A stretch of DNA of 64,000 bases from Aporrectodea caliginosa (taxonomy: Eukaryota > Annelida > Clitellata > Crassiclitellata > Lumbricidae): the NCBI GenBank assembly GCA_020284085.1, contig JACEVL010000130.1, positions 1,896,908 through 1,960,907 on the forward strand, written 5' to 3'. Below the pieces are notes generated by a model that did no database searches, had not been told where the DNA came from, and worked only from the letters and a program-made list of their open reading frames with translations. Position 1 is the first letter of the stretch; every line of letters starts with the position of its first letter. Positions 33,082-42,080 of the stretch are shown here, piece after piece. The translations under genes were made by a program, and so were the position numbers.

Positions 33082-33330
33082 CATACACAAATAAACAGTT
33101 TCAAACAAGCAACATTAATAAAAGTGTAGTCCTAATAAGCAGTGATAATAAATTATAATATAATCTAAATTGCAATATAATTATATGTAATGTAAGCTGC
33201 TGTTGAAATGCACCGGTCCGCCGTGACGCTGGTAAAGCAAGTTTTTGTCCGCAACATTAGAAATTTTGAGATATACTGGGATAGACACCTTTAAATAACT
33301 TTCGACCAACGCTATGTATTCGAAATTTTC

Positions 33331-33784
33331 GTTCAATTGCTATTCGAAAACCACTGCAATCATTTCTTTATCGACGTTTTCGTGTTGAACCAAATCGTAA
33401 TCAATAGCACCCAAAAAGCGAAGTCGCGGGAATCAGCTAATTCACATTCGCTCAGTCAAGATAAAATCGATAGCTGGGTGAGGGCAAAATTGTTTTAGGT
33501 TAAGATTCAAAGGGTAAAATGGGCACTCAGGCAGGCAGACAGGCAGACGGCTAAGGTGAAAGGTGTTTTGAGCAGAAACGGTGAGGGAGGCAATATAAGA
33601 TTATAAATTGAGTTTAACCTAAGCAATCGCTACCACCTCCCTCAACAACACCTAGATAAGATGAAAATCAAAGGACTTGGTATTCAACCGACGCCATATG
33701 TTCGCAGTGTTGTATCAATTACATTGCAAATGTAATTCAATTATAATTGCATGGCTGCATGGATAGTCTGATAGTGATGGTCAG
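33331..33784. other. Unclassified sequence
   Basis: A CAGGCAGACAGGCAGAC run lies near 33530. From about 33709 AT-rich TGTAATTCAATTA phrases begin and return at 34075-34235, which may be two ends of a MITE interrupted by the D copy between them. Confidence 0.4.
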
Positions 33785-33894
33785 CGTGTGTGTTTCCTTT
33801 TTTAGCTGTGTGGTAACAAAGACCATTAGCGTCGCCCTCCTCCTTTATCCAGGCTTGGGACTGGCACTGTCAGAAAGCGAACAGTGGCGGAGTT
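33785..33894 (+). repeat. D-module copy with identical 85-bp core
   Basis: The core 33812-33894 (approximate) is identical to those at 25181 and 35126. The left flank TGTGTTTCCTTTTTTAGC is also shared; the right flank is not. Confidence 0.9.
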
Positions 33895-33959
33895 GTGATG
33901 GTCAGCCCTTGCCCTTGGGTCTTTTCAAAGTGTGCTGTAAGCTTGTAAGAGGGGTGTAA

Positions 33960-34427
33960 GGATAGAATAATGTTGACAATTATGTTGCCATACAATCATA
34001 ATGAAGAACAGTTTATATAATTAAACGGGTTGCCCGGGTCAACCCAGCAGGCCAGCATCTTTGCTGACATTATGAAAGTAATTGGTAATTTACACTTCTT
34101 TCAATTACAAATTACATGCAATATTGTAATTGAAATACTATTACAATTACTGGACTTAAAATGTAATTCAATTACAATTACAATAACAGAACTTGTAATT
34201 CAATTACGTAATTCAATTACATGTATTTCAATAACTGAACAATATTGTATGTTCGAAATGTTCGTTCGCTCGCTAGCCCAACACTTGACCAACTCAACAG
34301 CAGAAACATTTTCTATCGACGTTTACGGCCTTTGATGCCATAGGATGTTATTTGACAATCGCTAGCACCGCCCTCAACAGCACCTACCCTATATATCAGG
34401 TACGGTCAACGTCATCGGGATTTTGTA
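33960..34427. repeat. TAATTCAATTAC-rich repeat
   Basis: At least six TGTAATTCAATTAC or complementary phrases between 34075 and 34235, giving strong self-complementarity. With 33709-33760 it could be one palindromic MITE. No ends with a target duplication were found. Confidence 0.4.
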
Positions 34428-34530
34428 CTACCACTGACCGTACTTTGCTGGTGCCAGTCCCAAACCCATAATAAAGAAGGGAGGGTGACGTGACACATCT
34501 TTGTTCTTGTAAAAAGTCGTTAAAGACCAA
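34428..34530 (-). repeat. D-module copy
   Basis: TGCTGGTGCCAGTCCCAAAC, GGAGGGTGACGTGACAC and TAAAAAGTCGTTAAAG; diverged. Confidence 0.55.
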
Positions 34531-35019
34531 CTAACCTAACCTAAGTTGACAATGTCATAATCTGCTTAGAGATCTTAAAAATAAATGCTACAAAAGTTCC
34601 TCCAGTAGCGAGTTCAGGATATTCTTGGCTCATTAAAAAGTTTAATAATCGATACAGCTGAGATCTGCACAGTGGAATCTTCCTATCGAAGCCAGCGATG
34701 CTCATAGATATGTGGTTAAATCTGGTTGAATCTCTTCACGAACGATTGCTTTGCATCAGCCACAAGATGTCGTAACACAATGAATAATAGCAAAGCCATC
34801 TATACCGATAGAGATAGCCCTCGTAGTATCCATTGTTAAACGACATCTTGTGGCTGTCATGGCCGCTAAAGTCAACCGTAGGCCTACTTATGGTTATAAT
34901 TCCTCCACTGCCTGTAATTTTGGTGTTGCTAATCTTAAGCTTGTTACGACACAGCGTCGTCAAACAGGTACTTATCAAACCTAATGCCTAAAAAGTTATC
35001 CCAGCAATGTGCGTACTTT
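34531..35019. other. Unclassified sequence with a 24-bp stem hairpin
   Basis: GCCACAAGATGTCGT (34760) and ACGACATCTTGTGGC (ending 34853) form an inverted repeat about 24 bp long with a 45-nt loop; the stem is another TTTAACGACATC phrase. No gene. Confidence 0.6.
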
Positions 35020-35210
35020 GTGTTTTACGACACTGTAAACATGATTAGTGTCGCCCTTCTATTTTTGGTTTGGGACTGGCACTGCCTAGCAATACGTGCG
35101 TATTTCCTTTTTAACGACCAGCTGCGTGGTAACAAAGACCATTAGCGTCGCCCTCCTCCTTTATCCAGGCTTGGGACTGGCACTGTCAGAAAGCGAACAG
35201 TGGCGGAGTT
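35020..35210 (+). repeat. Two adjacent D-module copies, second with identical core
   Basis: 35020-35090 is diverged (TTTTACGACACTGTAAACAT, GTGTCGCCCTTCTATTTTTG). 35097-35210 carries the identical 85-bp core shared with 25181 and 33812. Confidence 0.85.
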
Positions 35211-35487
35211 ACCTAGCAATGTTGTTGTGTTTGTACGAATTGCGGATTATATATCATCGAGAAAAACAATATTTAGCCTACATGTGTCTTAATATTATTA
35301 TAATAATTAGGGCCTATTGTTCGAAGTATTTAGCATCTGAAAGAATCTGAAGATTTATGAAGTTGGTCATTTAGGTTTATATAAAATTGCTTTAAACAGT
35401 CTAAAGGTGTCTAAGGGGATTGTTGATACATAGGATTAATACGACCGGATAATGCTAACAATCTTACCGTTATGGTTTTAACTACGA
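35211..35487. other. Unclassified AT-rich sequence
   Basis: Nothing recognised. Confidence 0.4.
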
Positions 35488-35830
35488 CGCTTCATGTCTA
35501 CTTTGGTTGTGCTAGTCCCAGGCCTGAATTTAAGAGGAGGGCGACGCTAAATATCTATGTTAACTCACAGCTTCGTTAAACAGTAACTAAATTAACCTAA
35601 TGATGTCGCATAATATATATAATTGGTGATGTTAGGATGCCTTTAAATTATAGTTATTCCAAAGTTAAACGTCGTCTTATGACATAAAAGGTCGTTGCTA
35701 CAATTCAGAAATTTTACAGTGGTTTAGTTAGTTGCGGTTTAACTAGGCTGTGCCATTCCAAAGAAGGTTAGCGTCGCCCTCCTCCTTTCTTCAGGTTTGC
35801 GACGGGCACTACCACAGTTGATGAAGTGAC
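35488..35830. repeat. Two D-module copies in opposite orientation
   Basis: 35488-35585 is on the minus strand (GTGCTAGTCCCAGGCCTGAA, GAGGAGGGCGACGCTAAATA). 35738-35830 is on the plus strand (GTTTAACTAGGCTGTGC, TTAGCGTCGCCCTCCTCCTT, CGACGGGCACTACC). Confidence 0.6.
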
Positions 35831-36605
35831 GGAATAAATAATCTAAAGTAAGAGAAATATCATGAAAGCATGAGGTCAACATCTCTTTTTACTCTCTGAA
35901 AGACTCATTTGCTTTCGGCAGGTGGCGCTGCTAAACACCAATACGTTTTGAAGGTCGTAATAACTGGAATCATTTCTCATGCGGCCCACGGGTTCGCAGG
36001 CTTGCCGAATGATTCGATGCTGTTTACAAGAATATACAAGAACTAGACCGTTAACCGTTGCGTAGATTCAAATTCGCGTGTAATGAATGTTCGGACGGAC
36101 ATGCGACCCGCTGTCTCATTTTTCAAATTCCTTTCGACGGTCTTAGGACGGGCAAACATCTGGTTTTGTATAAAATGAAATGAAAGAGGAGGATGAGAGA
36201 TCATTAGACACTTACGCAATTTTTTATTTAATCCAATATTTAACGACATCCTATAGCTACAAAGGCTGTTGAAGTCTTTAAAGTGTTTGATGTATTTCAG
36301 AAAACGTTTGAGAACAATGCAAGAAAAGACTTACGTAATTATAGTGAAAACGAGAAACTTATAACGTCCTAACGTCACCATTAAAAGGTTTCTAAAAAGA
36401 GCCTTACAATATCCTATCGTATCTAATAATTTATAAAGCGTCTCTTGCGGAATAACTATAATTTCAGAGGCCATATCAGTCAATTTGACTCAGTTCGTTT
36501 CGGTAGGTGGCGCTACTAAAATCCTATACGATGGGAAGGTCATAATAAATGGATTCATTTTGTATGCGTCCCATGGGCCCGCTGGATGTTTCGATGTTGT
36601 GTACC
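35831..36605. repeat. Diverged direct duplications
   Basis: 35905-36012 and 36487-36602 share GGTGGCGCT.CTAAA, GGTCGTAATAA, ATTCATTT.TATGCG and CCCA.GGG..CGC in order. 36227-36303 is the second copy of the 76-bp segment at 30676-30752. No coding function seen. Confidence 0.6.
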
Positions 36606-37290
36606 AGGGTTGCCAGGTCGTCGCGAAAAGCGCGAGTTGGGCTATTTTTCAATACTCTCGCGACTGAAAATTTTGTTCTCGCGACCTCGCGATATTTGGG
36701 CTACTTTTGAAAGTCCCGCGGTCGCTACGGCGACATTATGAATTCTCATAAATTGACCGCGGTATGCTAGTGGGTCAGTTACTAGCTACTATTCTTAAGT
36801 GGTGTTGCCTGCGTAATGAGCTTCTTCAGGGGCGCCGTTAGGCGTACGCACTTACGCAAATGCGTACAGCGCTGAAACGCTAAGAAGTGAAAAAATTGCA
36901 AATGAAAAAAGTGAAATCTCTATTGTTGGTATTGGCGCCCAAATACCTAGCCACTCCGCTCAATATAATGTCAAGAATGATTTTACCCACCATATAGGTC
37001 TGTACTTGGCTGAGTAACTGTAATATGTAACTGTTCTTATGCATATTTTTGGCAATGATTTAAAAAAATTAATCCCGGATGATGAAGAATTAAAAAAACT
37101 AAAAAATTAATATTCTTAATATTCGTTGGCCAGTTTTAATATTCGTCAATATTAGTCAATATCTAAAAATCTTAATATTCGTAATATTCGCATACTCGTT
37201 CTATGCCTCACTCCCTTCCAGGTGCACTAAATCACTTACTCAACATCATCACTCAGATTTCAGCCTGGATGACCGCTAACCTGCTATATC
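36606..37290. other. Two possible hAT-type termini in unclassified DNA
   Basis: 36606 starts CAGGGTTGCCAGGTCGTCGC and 36829 starts CAGGGGCGCCGTTAGGCGTA; both look like hAT-type left ends. No matching inverted end is in the window. AATATTCG phrases recur at 37110-37195. Confidence 0.3.
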
Positions 37291-37294
37291 TTAA

Positions 37295-38264
37295 CCCTAG
37301 GGCTACCAAGCTTTTTTTGTAACACTGGCTACCAAGGGGGGTGGTTACCACCCCCTGGATTTCGTGTTTGGTTTTACATATCATAACTTGTAATATAGCA
37401 ATGAATTCAGCATTCATTTCTGCACAGAATGGTATATTTAGTTGTACATTATGTGAATGCACCTCGAAATTACATCACTTTTAACAACGGAACCCATTAA
37501 TTAGCAATATTGTATATTATTGCGTACATTTTGTACTTTTTCGGTAAACAAATATAAGATTATGTGTGTTTTGAAACTAATCTATGTATAAAAGATACAA
37601 ATAATCATCCCTACACATGCTTATATAGTATAAATGTATATCCATACATATATATCCATACATAATTACATATATATCGGTTTACGTTGTAATGCTGTAT
37701 TCAGCCATTTTCACACAGATTACGCGTATTATTATTTATTTTGATCACTTTCGGTATTCAATAGACAAAGATGTTGGTATGCAAATGAAGCCCTTCATTC
37801 CCTCTAAAGAATGGTATTTTTGTTTCTCTTCCAGGAAGACAAATGAATACGCTACAGACAGAAAACTAAGGGGGAGTGCTTCCATTCAGCCATTTTTCAC
37901 GCATGTTACGCGTATTATTATTTATTTTGAGCGCTTCCGGTTGTCTCAGATCAACTCAGTGACCATAGTAATGTAGCCCCACATTCCCTCTATAGAATGG
38001 TATAATTTGTTTCTCTTAATATTAAATGACGGATAAGATATAGTCGAAAATCTGGGGGTGGTATCCACCCCCCTGGTGCCTCGGGTATATTGGGTATAAC
38101 TTTTGAACGGTGTGAGAAATCATCTCACATTTTACCTCAAAACGTGTGTAAATGAACCCCTACAGCTACTTAAAAGGTCAAATTTTTATTCCATACAGAA
38201 AAAGTTTGAGATGAAAAAAACCTTTGGGGGGGTGGCAACCACCCCCCCCTTGGTAGCCCGAGGG
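37295..38264. mobile_element. Complete piggyBac-like non-autonomous element (TTAA-flanked)
   Basis: 970 bp between TTAA at 37291-37294 and TTAA at 38265-38268. The termini CCCTAGGGCTACCAAG and CTTGGTAGCCCGAGGG are inverted repeats with one mismatch. TTAA duplication and CCC-starting ends are piggyBac hallmarks. The inner sub-terminal sequence GGCTACCAAGGGGGGTGGTT and its counterpart GGTGGCAACCACCCCCCC repeat the same theme. An internal ~180-bp segment is tandemly duplicated (TTACGCGTATTATTATTTAT near 37722 and 37904). There is no transposase ORF. Related copies lie at 25354-25535 and 26503-29914. Confidence 0.85.
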
Positions 38265-38268
38265 TTAA

Positions 38269-38654
38269 CCGTTCAAAAACAGAATTCCTCATTATTGGCC
38301 TCCGCGAGCAATTAAACAAACTAGCCTATCCTCCGACCTTTGTCCAACAGATCTCACTTCTCCCCGTACCTTAGGCTACTGTTCTCTAGTAGGCCTATGA
38401 GAATTGTAGAAAAAAGACTGGGGGGTCAGTCATTGATCCACTTGGAGTTGGGTGTGCAATGAAGACTTAATAATGGGGTATTAAGAAAGACTAAGGGTTT
38501 TGTGGGCGCTGAGAAATTTTCGAAGATTGCATTTAGTGAATTAGTTGTAGTAGGCTAAGAAAACTATACGCCTACTAACTTACTAAGCATTGTAGTGCAA
38601 ACAACGTCAGTAACGTCATTATTTACATAATTTTTCAAAAAGGCCTATGCAAAT
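38269..38654. other. Unclassified sequence
   Basis: Nothing recognised. Confidence 0.4.
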
Positions 38655-39473
38655 CTATCGACTTAGATTATTTTCTAAGTCGACTTAGAAAATAATTAGA
38701 AAATAGTCTATCGACTTAGAAAAATAATTAGAAAATAAGACTATCGACTTAGAAAATAAGTCTATCGACTTAGAAAATAAGTCTATCGACTTAGAAAATA
38801 AGTCTATCGACTTAGAAAATAAATCTATCGACTTAGAAAATAAGTCTATCGACTTAGAAAATAATCTATCGACTCAGAAAATAATCTATCGACTTAGAAA
38901 AAAATCTATCGATATAGAAAATAAGTCTATCGACTTAGAAAATAATCTATCGACCTAGAAAATAATCTATCGACTTAGAAAATATTCTAACGACTTAGAA
39001 AATAATTAGAAAATATGACTTAGAAAATAATTAGAAAACATGGCTTGGAAAATAATTAGAAAACATGACTTAGAAAATAATTAGAAAATATGACTTAAAA
39101 AATCATTAGAAAATATGAATTGGAAAATAATTAGAAAATTTGACTTAGAAAATAATTAGAAAATATGACTTAGAAAATAATTAGAAAATATGACTTAGAA
39201 AATAATAAGAAAATATGACTTCGAAAATATTTAGAAAATAAGTCTATCGACTTAGAAAATTAGTCTATCGACTTAGAAAATAAGTCTATCGACTTAGAAA
39301 ATATTCTATCGATTTAGAAAATAATCTATCGACTTAGAAAATAATCTATCGACTTAGAAAATAATATATCGACTTAGAAAATAATCTATCGACTTAGAAA
39401 ATAATCTACCGACTTAGAAAATAATCTATCGACTTAGAAAATAATCTATCGACTTAGAAAATAACCTATCGAT
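38655..39473. repeat. 20-bp minisatellite TCTATCGACTTAGAAAATAA
   Basis: About 820 bp. The outer parts consist of 20-21-bp units. The middle (about 38995-39235) has a longer variant of about 25 bp, ATGACTTAGAAAATAATTAG plus AAAAT. There is no ORF. Confidence 0.95.
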
Positions 39474-39475
39474 AT

Positions 39476-39540
39476 GGAAGAGAAGGAAAGAGTATATAGG
39501 AGGAGCAAGGAGGAGAAGGAGGAGGAGGAAGAAGAGGAGA

Positions 39541-39571
<31 letters not shown>

Positions 39572-39845
39572 AAAGAGAGGAGGAGAAAGAGAGGAGAGAA
39601 GAGGAAGAGGAGAGGAAGAGGAGAGGAGAGAGGGAAGAGGAGAGAGAGGAGAAGAGGAAGAGAAGAGAAGAGAGAGGAAGAGGAGAGAGGAAAGAGGAGG
39701 GAGAGGAAGAGGAGAGAGGAAAGAGGAGAGGAGAAGAGGAGAGGAAGAGGAGAGGAAGAGAGGAGAGAGGCAGAGGAGAGGAAAGAGGAGAGCGAAGAAG
39801 ATGAAAGATGAGGAGAGGAAGAGAAGAGAGAAGAGACGAAGCAAA
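39476..39845. repeat. Polypurine GGA/GAGGAAGAG tract
   Basis: About 370 bp almost purely A and G on the plus strand, starting exactly where the minisatellite stops. The Glu/Arg-rich and Ser/Leu/Pro-rich ORFs of 134-149 codons are repeat artefacts. The composition could allow intramolecular triplex formation. Confidence 0.95.
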
Positions 39846-39889
39846 AACAAGTCTAGACAGAAAAGTTTGAACCATCGAAAACTTTCTTA

Positions 39890-40653
39890 AAGTTTACCCT
39901 AACAGACGATATGCCATGAGACACTGCATCTACAATAGTATAATCAGCAATCAGCAAATGCAATCCACTGCTTTAGCCACGACTTTAGTGATTATGATAT
40001 GCAGCTTCAAGCTGAACACAAATATTATTTCAGAATGACTCTAGGCCTATCACGTAGTAATTTGGATAAACATATAAATTAGCGTTATTGACTTTAGCGC
40101 GTTTAATCACGCATGGTCATACATATTGCAATGGCTTAACTAAGCTAAAAAAGGTTCTGCTGCTGATTTTTGTTTGTATTCAGCATCTGACATGCTTCGC
40201 CTTTCAGTTTCCAAAAATTGTCATTACGTTCAATGCCTCCTGCGAGAGACCGTGTGATCTGAGTATTCTCAGTGCATGCAGTCAACCTGAGCAGGCGCTT
40301 ATGATTTAATTATTAAACTAATTACTTTATCTTGAAATATGAAATATCCATCATTAATGAAATAAATGTAATAAAATTAAACAGCAACAAACAAAAGTGT
40401 ATAATTATATATAATATTAAGAGATAGATTCCTGGTTAAAGGCTTACTTAAAAGTTGTCGTTGACTCGTTTGAATATATTACGGTAGTAAATAGCCCATC
40501 AGAAGTTTTACATTACAATGTAGGCCTATCGTTTATCTATATATTTACATTATTTTGTTCTATAACATTTATGTTTTCATAATTTGCCTAAGTTACGTCA
40601 TCACAGTTGTCAGCTTTCAACAGAAATATTATTTACTTTTGAATTGAAATATG
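39890..40653. other. Unclassified AT-rich sequence
   Basis: Nothing recognised. Confidence 0.4.
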
Positions 40654-41329
40654 GGTACTTGTCGGTTAATTCACCCCATTTCATTTTCTCGTCAACCTTG
40701 TCGGTTAATTCACCCCATTTAATTCTTGTGTCTACCTTGCCTGTTCATGCGCCGTCCTAGTGCTGACGTCATATCCGTACAAGTCCATCCGTTTTGTAAC
40801 TGTTTCATAAGACGCATTATGTCGTAGCCTTATCTGTCTTCTAATGACGACACTAACCTAACCCTGACCCTAACTGATCCCCACGATGTAAAGTTCCATA
40901 ACCTATGTTGGTTAGGTTCAGCTGATGCGTCGTTGTTACGCGTCGTGAGGGTCGGTTAGGGTCAGGGTTAGGGTTAGTGTCGTCCATGTTTTCTAATTAC
41001 CAAACTGTCATTGGTTGACCTGGAATATAGGCCTACACGGGCTAAAATATGCCGTGTATAAGGCGAATTGTTGGCGTAAACTTACGCATTATGTACTTGA
41101 GTCCCCGATTCTATAAGCTTGCCTGCTATGCTACTGGTGGAAAAAATGCGTTACTGACTTTAAGAATGAATCGCAAGATCTGAATATTTTTCGAATTGCG
41201 TTAATTCAACTGTACCCAGCCATATCGTGCTGTGTTTTCGACACCAGTTGAATGGGGTGAATTAATTTCACGTGGGGAAGTCATTACCATTGGAAAAATT
41301 GAAATGGGGTGAATTAACCGACAAGTACC
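40654..41329. mobile_element. MITE with 30-bp perfect TIRs and 8-bp target duplication
   Basis: The terminal inverted repeats begin GGTACTTGTCGGTTAATTCA and run perfectly for 30 bp to ...CCCATTTCA at both ends. GAAATATG flanks on each side (40646-40653, 41330-41337). The element is 676 bp. A second, sub-terminal copy of the TTAATTCACCCCATTT motif occurs at each end (near 40705 and 41250). A central hairpin (40846-40874 with 40955-40984) carries CTAACCCTGACCCTAAC-type telomere-like sequence. There is no transposase. An 8-bp duplication fits hAT or P-like families. Confidence 0.9.
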
Positions 41330-41337
41330 GAAATATG

Positions 41338-42080
41338 TAAATGGAAATAGTAAATATCATTCAATAAATTTAATTTAATAAATTCTTTTTACTTTCCTTG
41401 AACAATGAGTTCTTTAAAAAAAAACTATATGGTGTAGATTTACGCTTAACATAGGGCGCAATTATGGCTTGCTACGGCCCTGTAGGCCTATGTGTTTCAA
41501 TAACAGTTCCATTGTTGGTTAGTTTCTATCATTTGTACAGTGTACTGCATGGCTAATAGGTATTGAACGGTTGTCATTGCCATTATGTAATAATGCAGCT
41601 TTCAGGATTAACAGTAGCGAATCTATTGAAAGACGCCATTTTGTGAGGCATGCTCACAAACGGAAGCCGTGAACAACTTATCAATGTCATTGCAGAAACA
41701 GAGGCTGCCAACCAGTGCAAAGAAATATATCTTATTGGGCGGGTCCGAAAGACAGAAATTTTTGTTCCTGACGACAAGCCCCCCCCATCCTTACAGTATT
41801 GAACCAAGTAGTCTTGTTTTTAATTTAGACAAACCTAAGTCTCTGACCAGGTCATATAATTCTGACTGTTATGAGATGAGGCTCACCGGTGATTAGCGGT
41901 TCAGAAGCCATCAATGTCGTTTTCCACGCCTGAATCGTACTGTGGCATCTTTTTCTACCTCATCTAGAGTCGATGTCTCTGGTGGATTCAGTACTGGCAA
42001 ACTGGCGTCATGCAGCACTGACGTCATGGCTGAAGGCAGATTGGGGAACTCGATAGATTTCTTATATTAGCAGAGAATCC
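41338..42080. other. Unclassified DNA with a coding-like fragment
   Basis: At 41604-41802 one plus frame reads LTVANLLKDAIL, then after a stop GMLTNGSREQLINVIAETEA and KEIYLIGRVRKTEIFVPDDK. It looks like protein sequence of transposon or gene origin, but I do not recognise it. Confidence 0.3.

Larger units (their letters stand above)
31870..33330 (+). repeat. E-family copy interrupted by two insertions
   Basis: E landmarks in order: AAGGTCGATGTCATCGGCCT, ACGTCGTTAAACAC, CGATTTGATTAGGCCAGTGC, CAAACTGTGGTCC, AATAAACAGTTTCAAACAAG, CACCGGTCCGCCGTGACGC and TAGACACCTTTAAATAAC. Two foreign segments interrupt it: 31953-32340 and 32508-33081, each flanked by a direct repeat of E sequence. Confidence 0.8.

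Noticed and set aside
25110..35350. Three similar ORFs containing TISVALLLYPGLGLALS
   Set aside because: They are the identical 85-bp D core read in one frame; other D copies have stops and frameshifts, so not a conserved protein.
39426..39890. Glu/Arg-rich plus-strand and Ser/Leu/Pro-rich minus-strand ORFs of 134-149 codons
   Set aside because: Polypurine tract read in several frames.
40846..40985. Possible telomere or interstitial telomeric block
   Set aside because: Only two TTAGGG units per arm, inside a transposon hairpin with defined ends.
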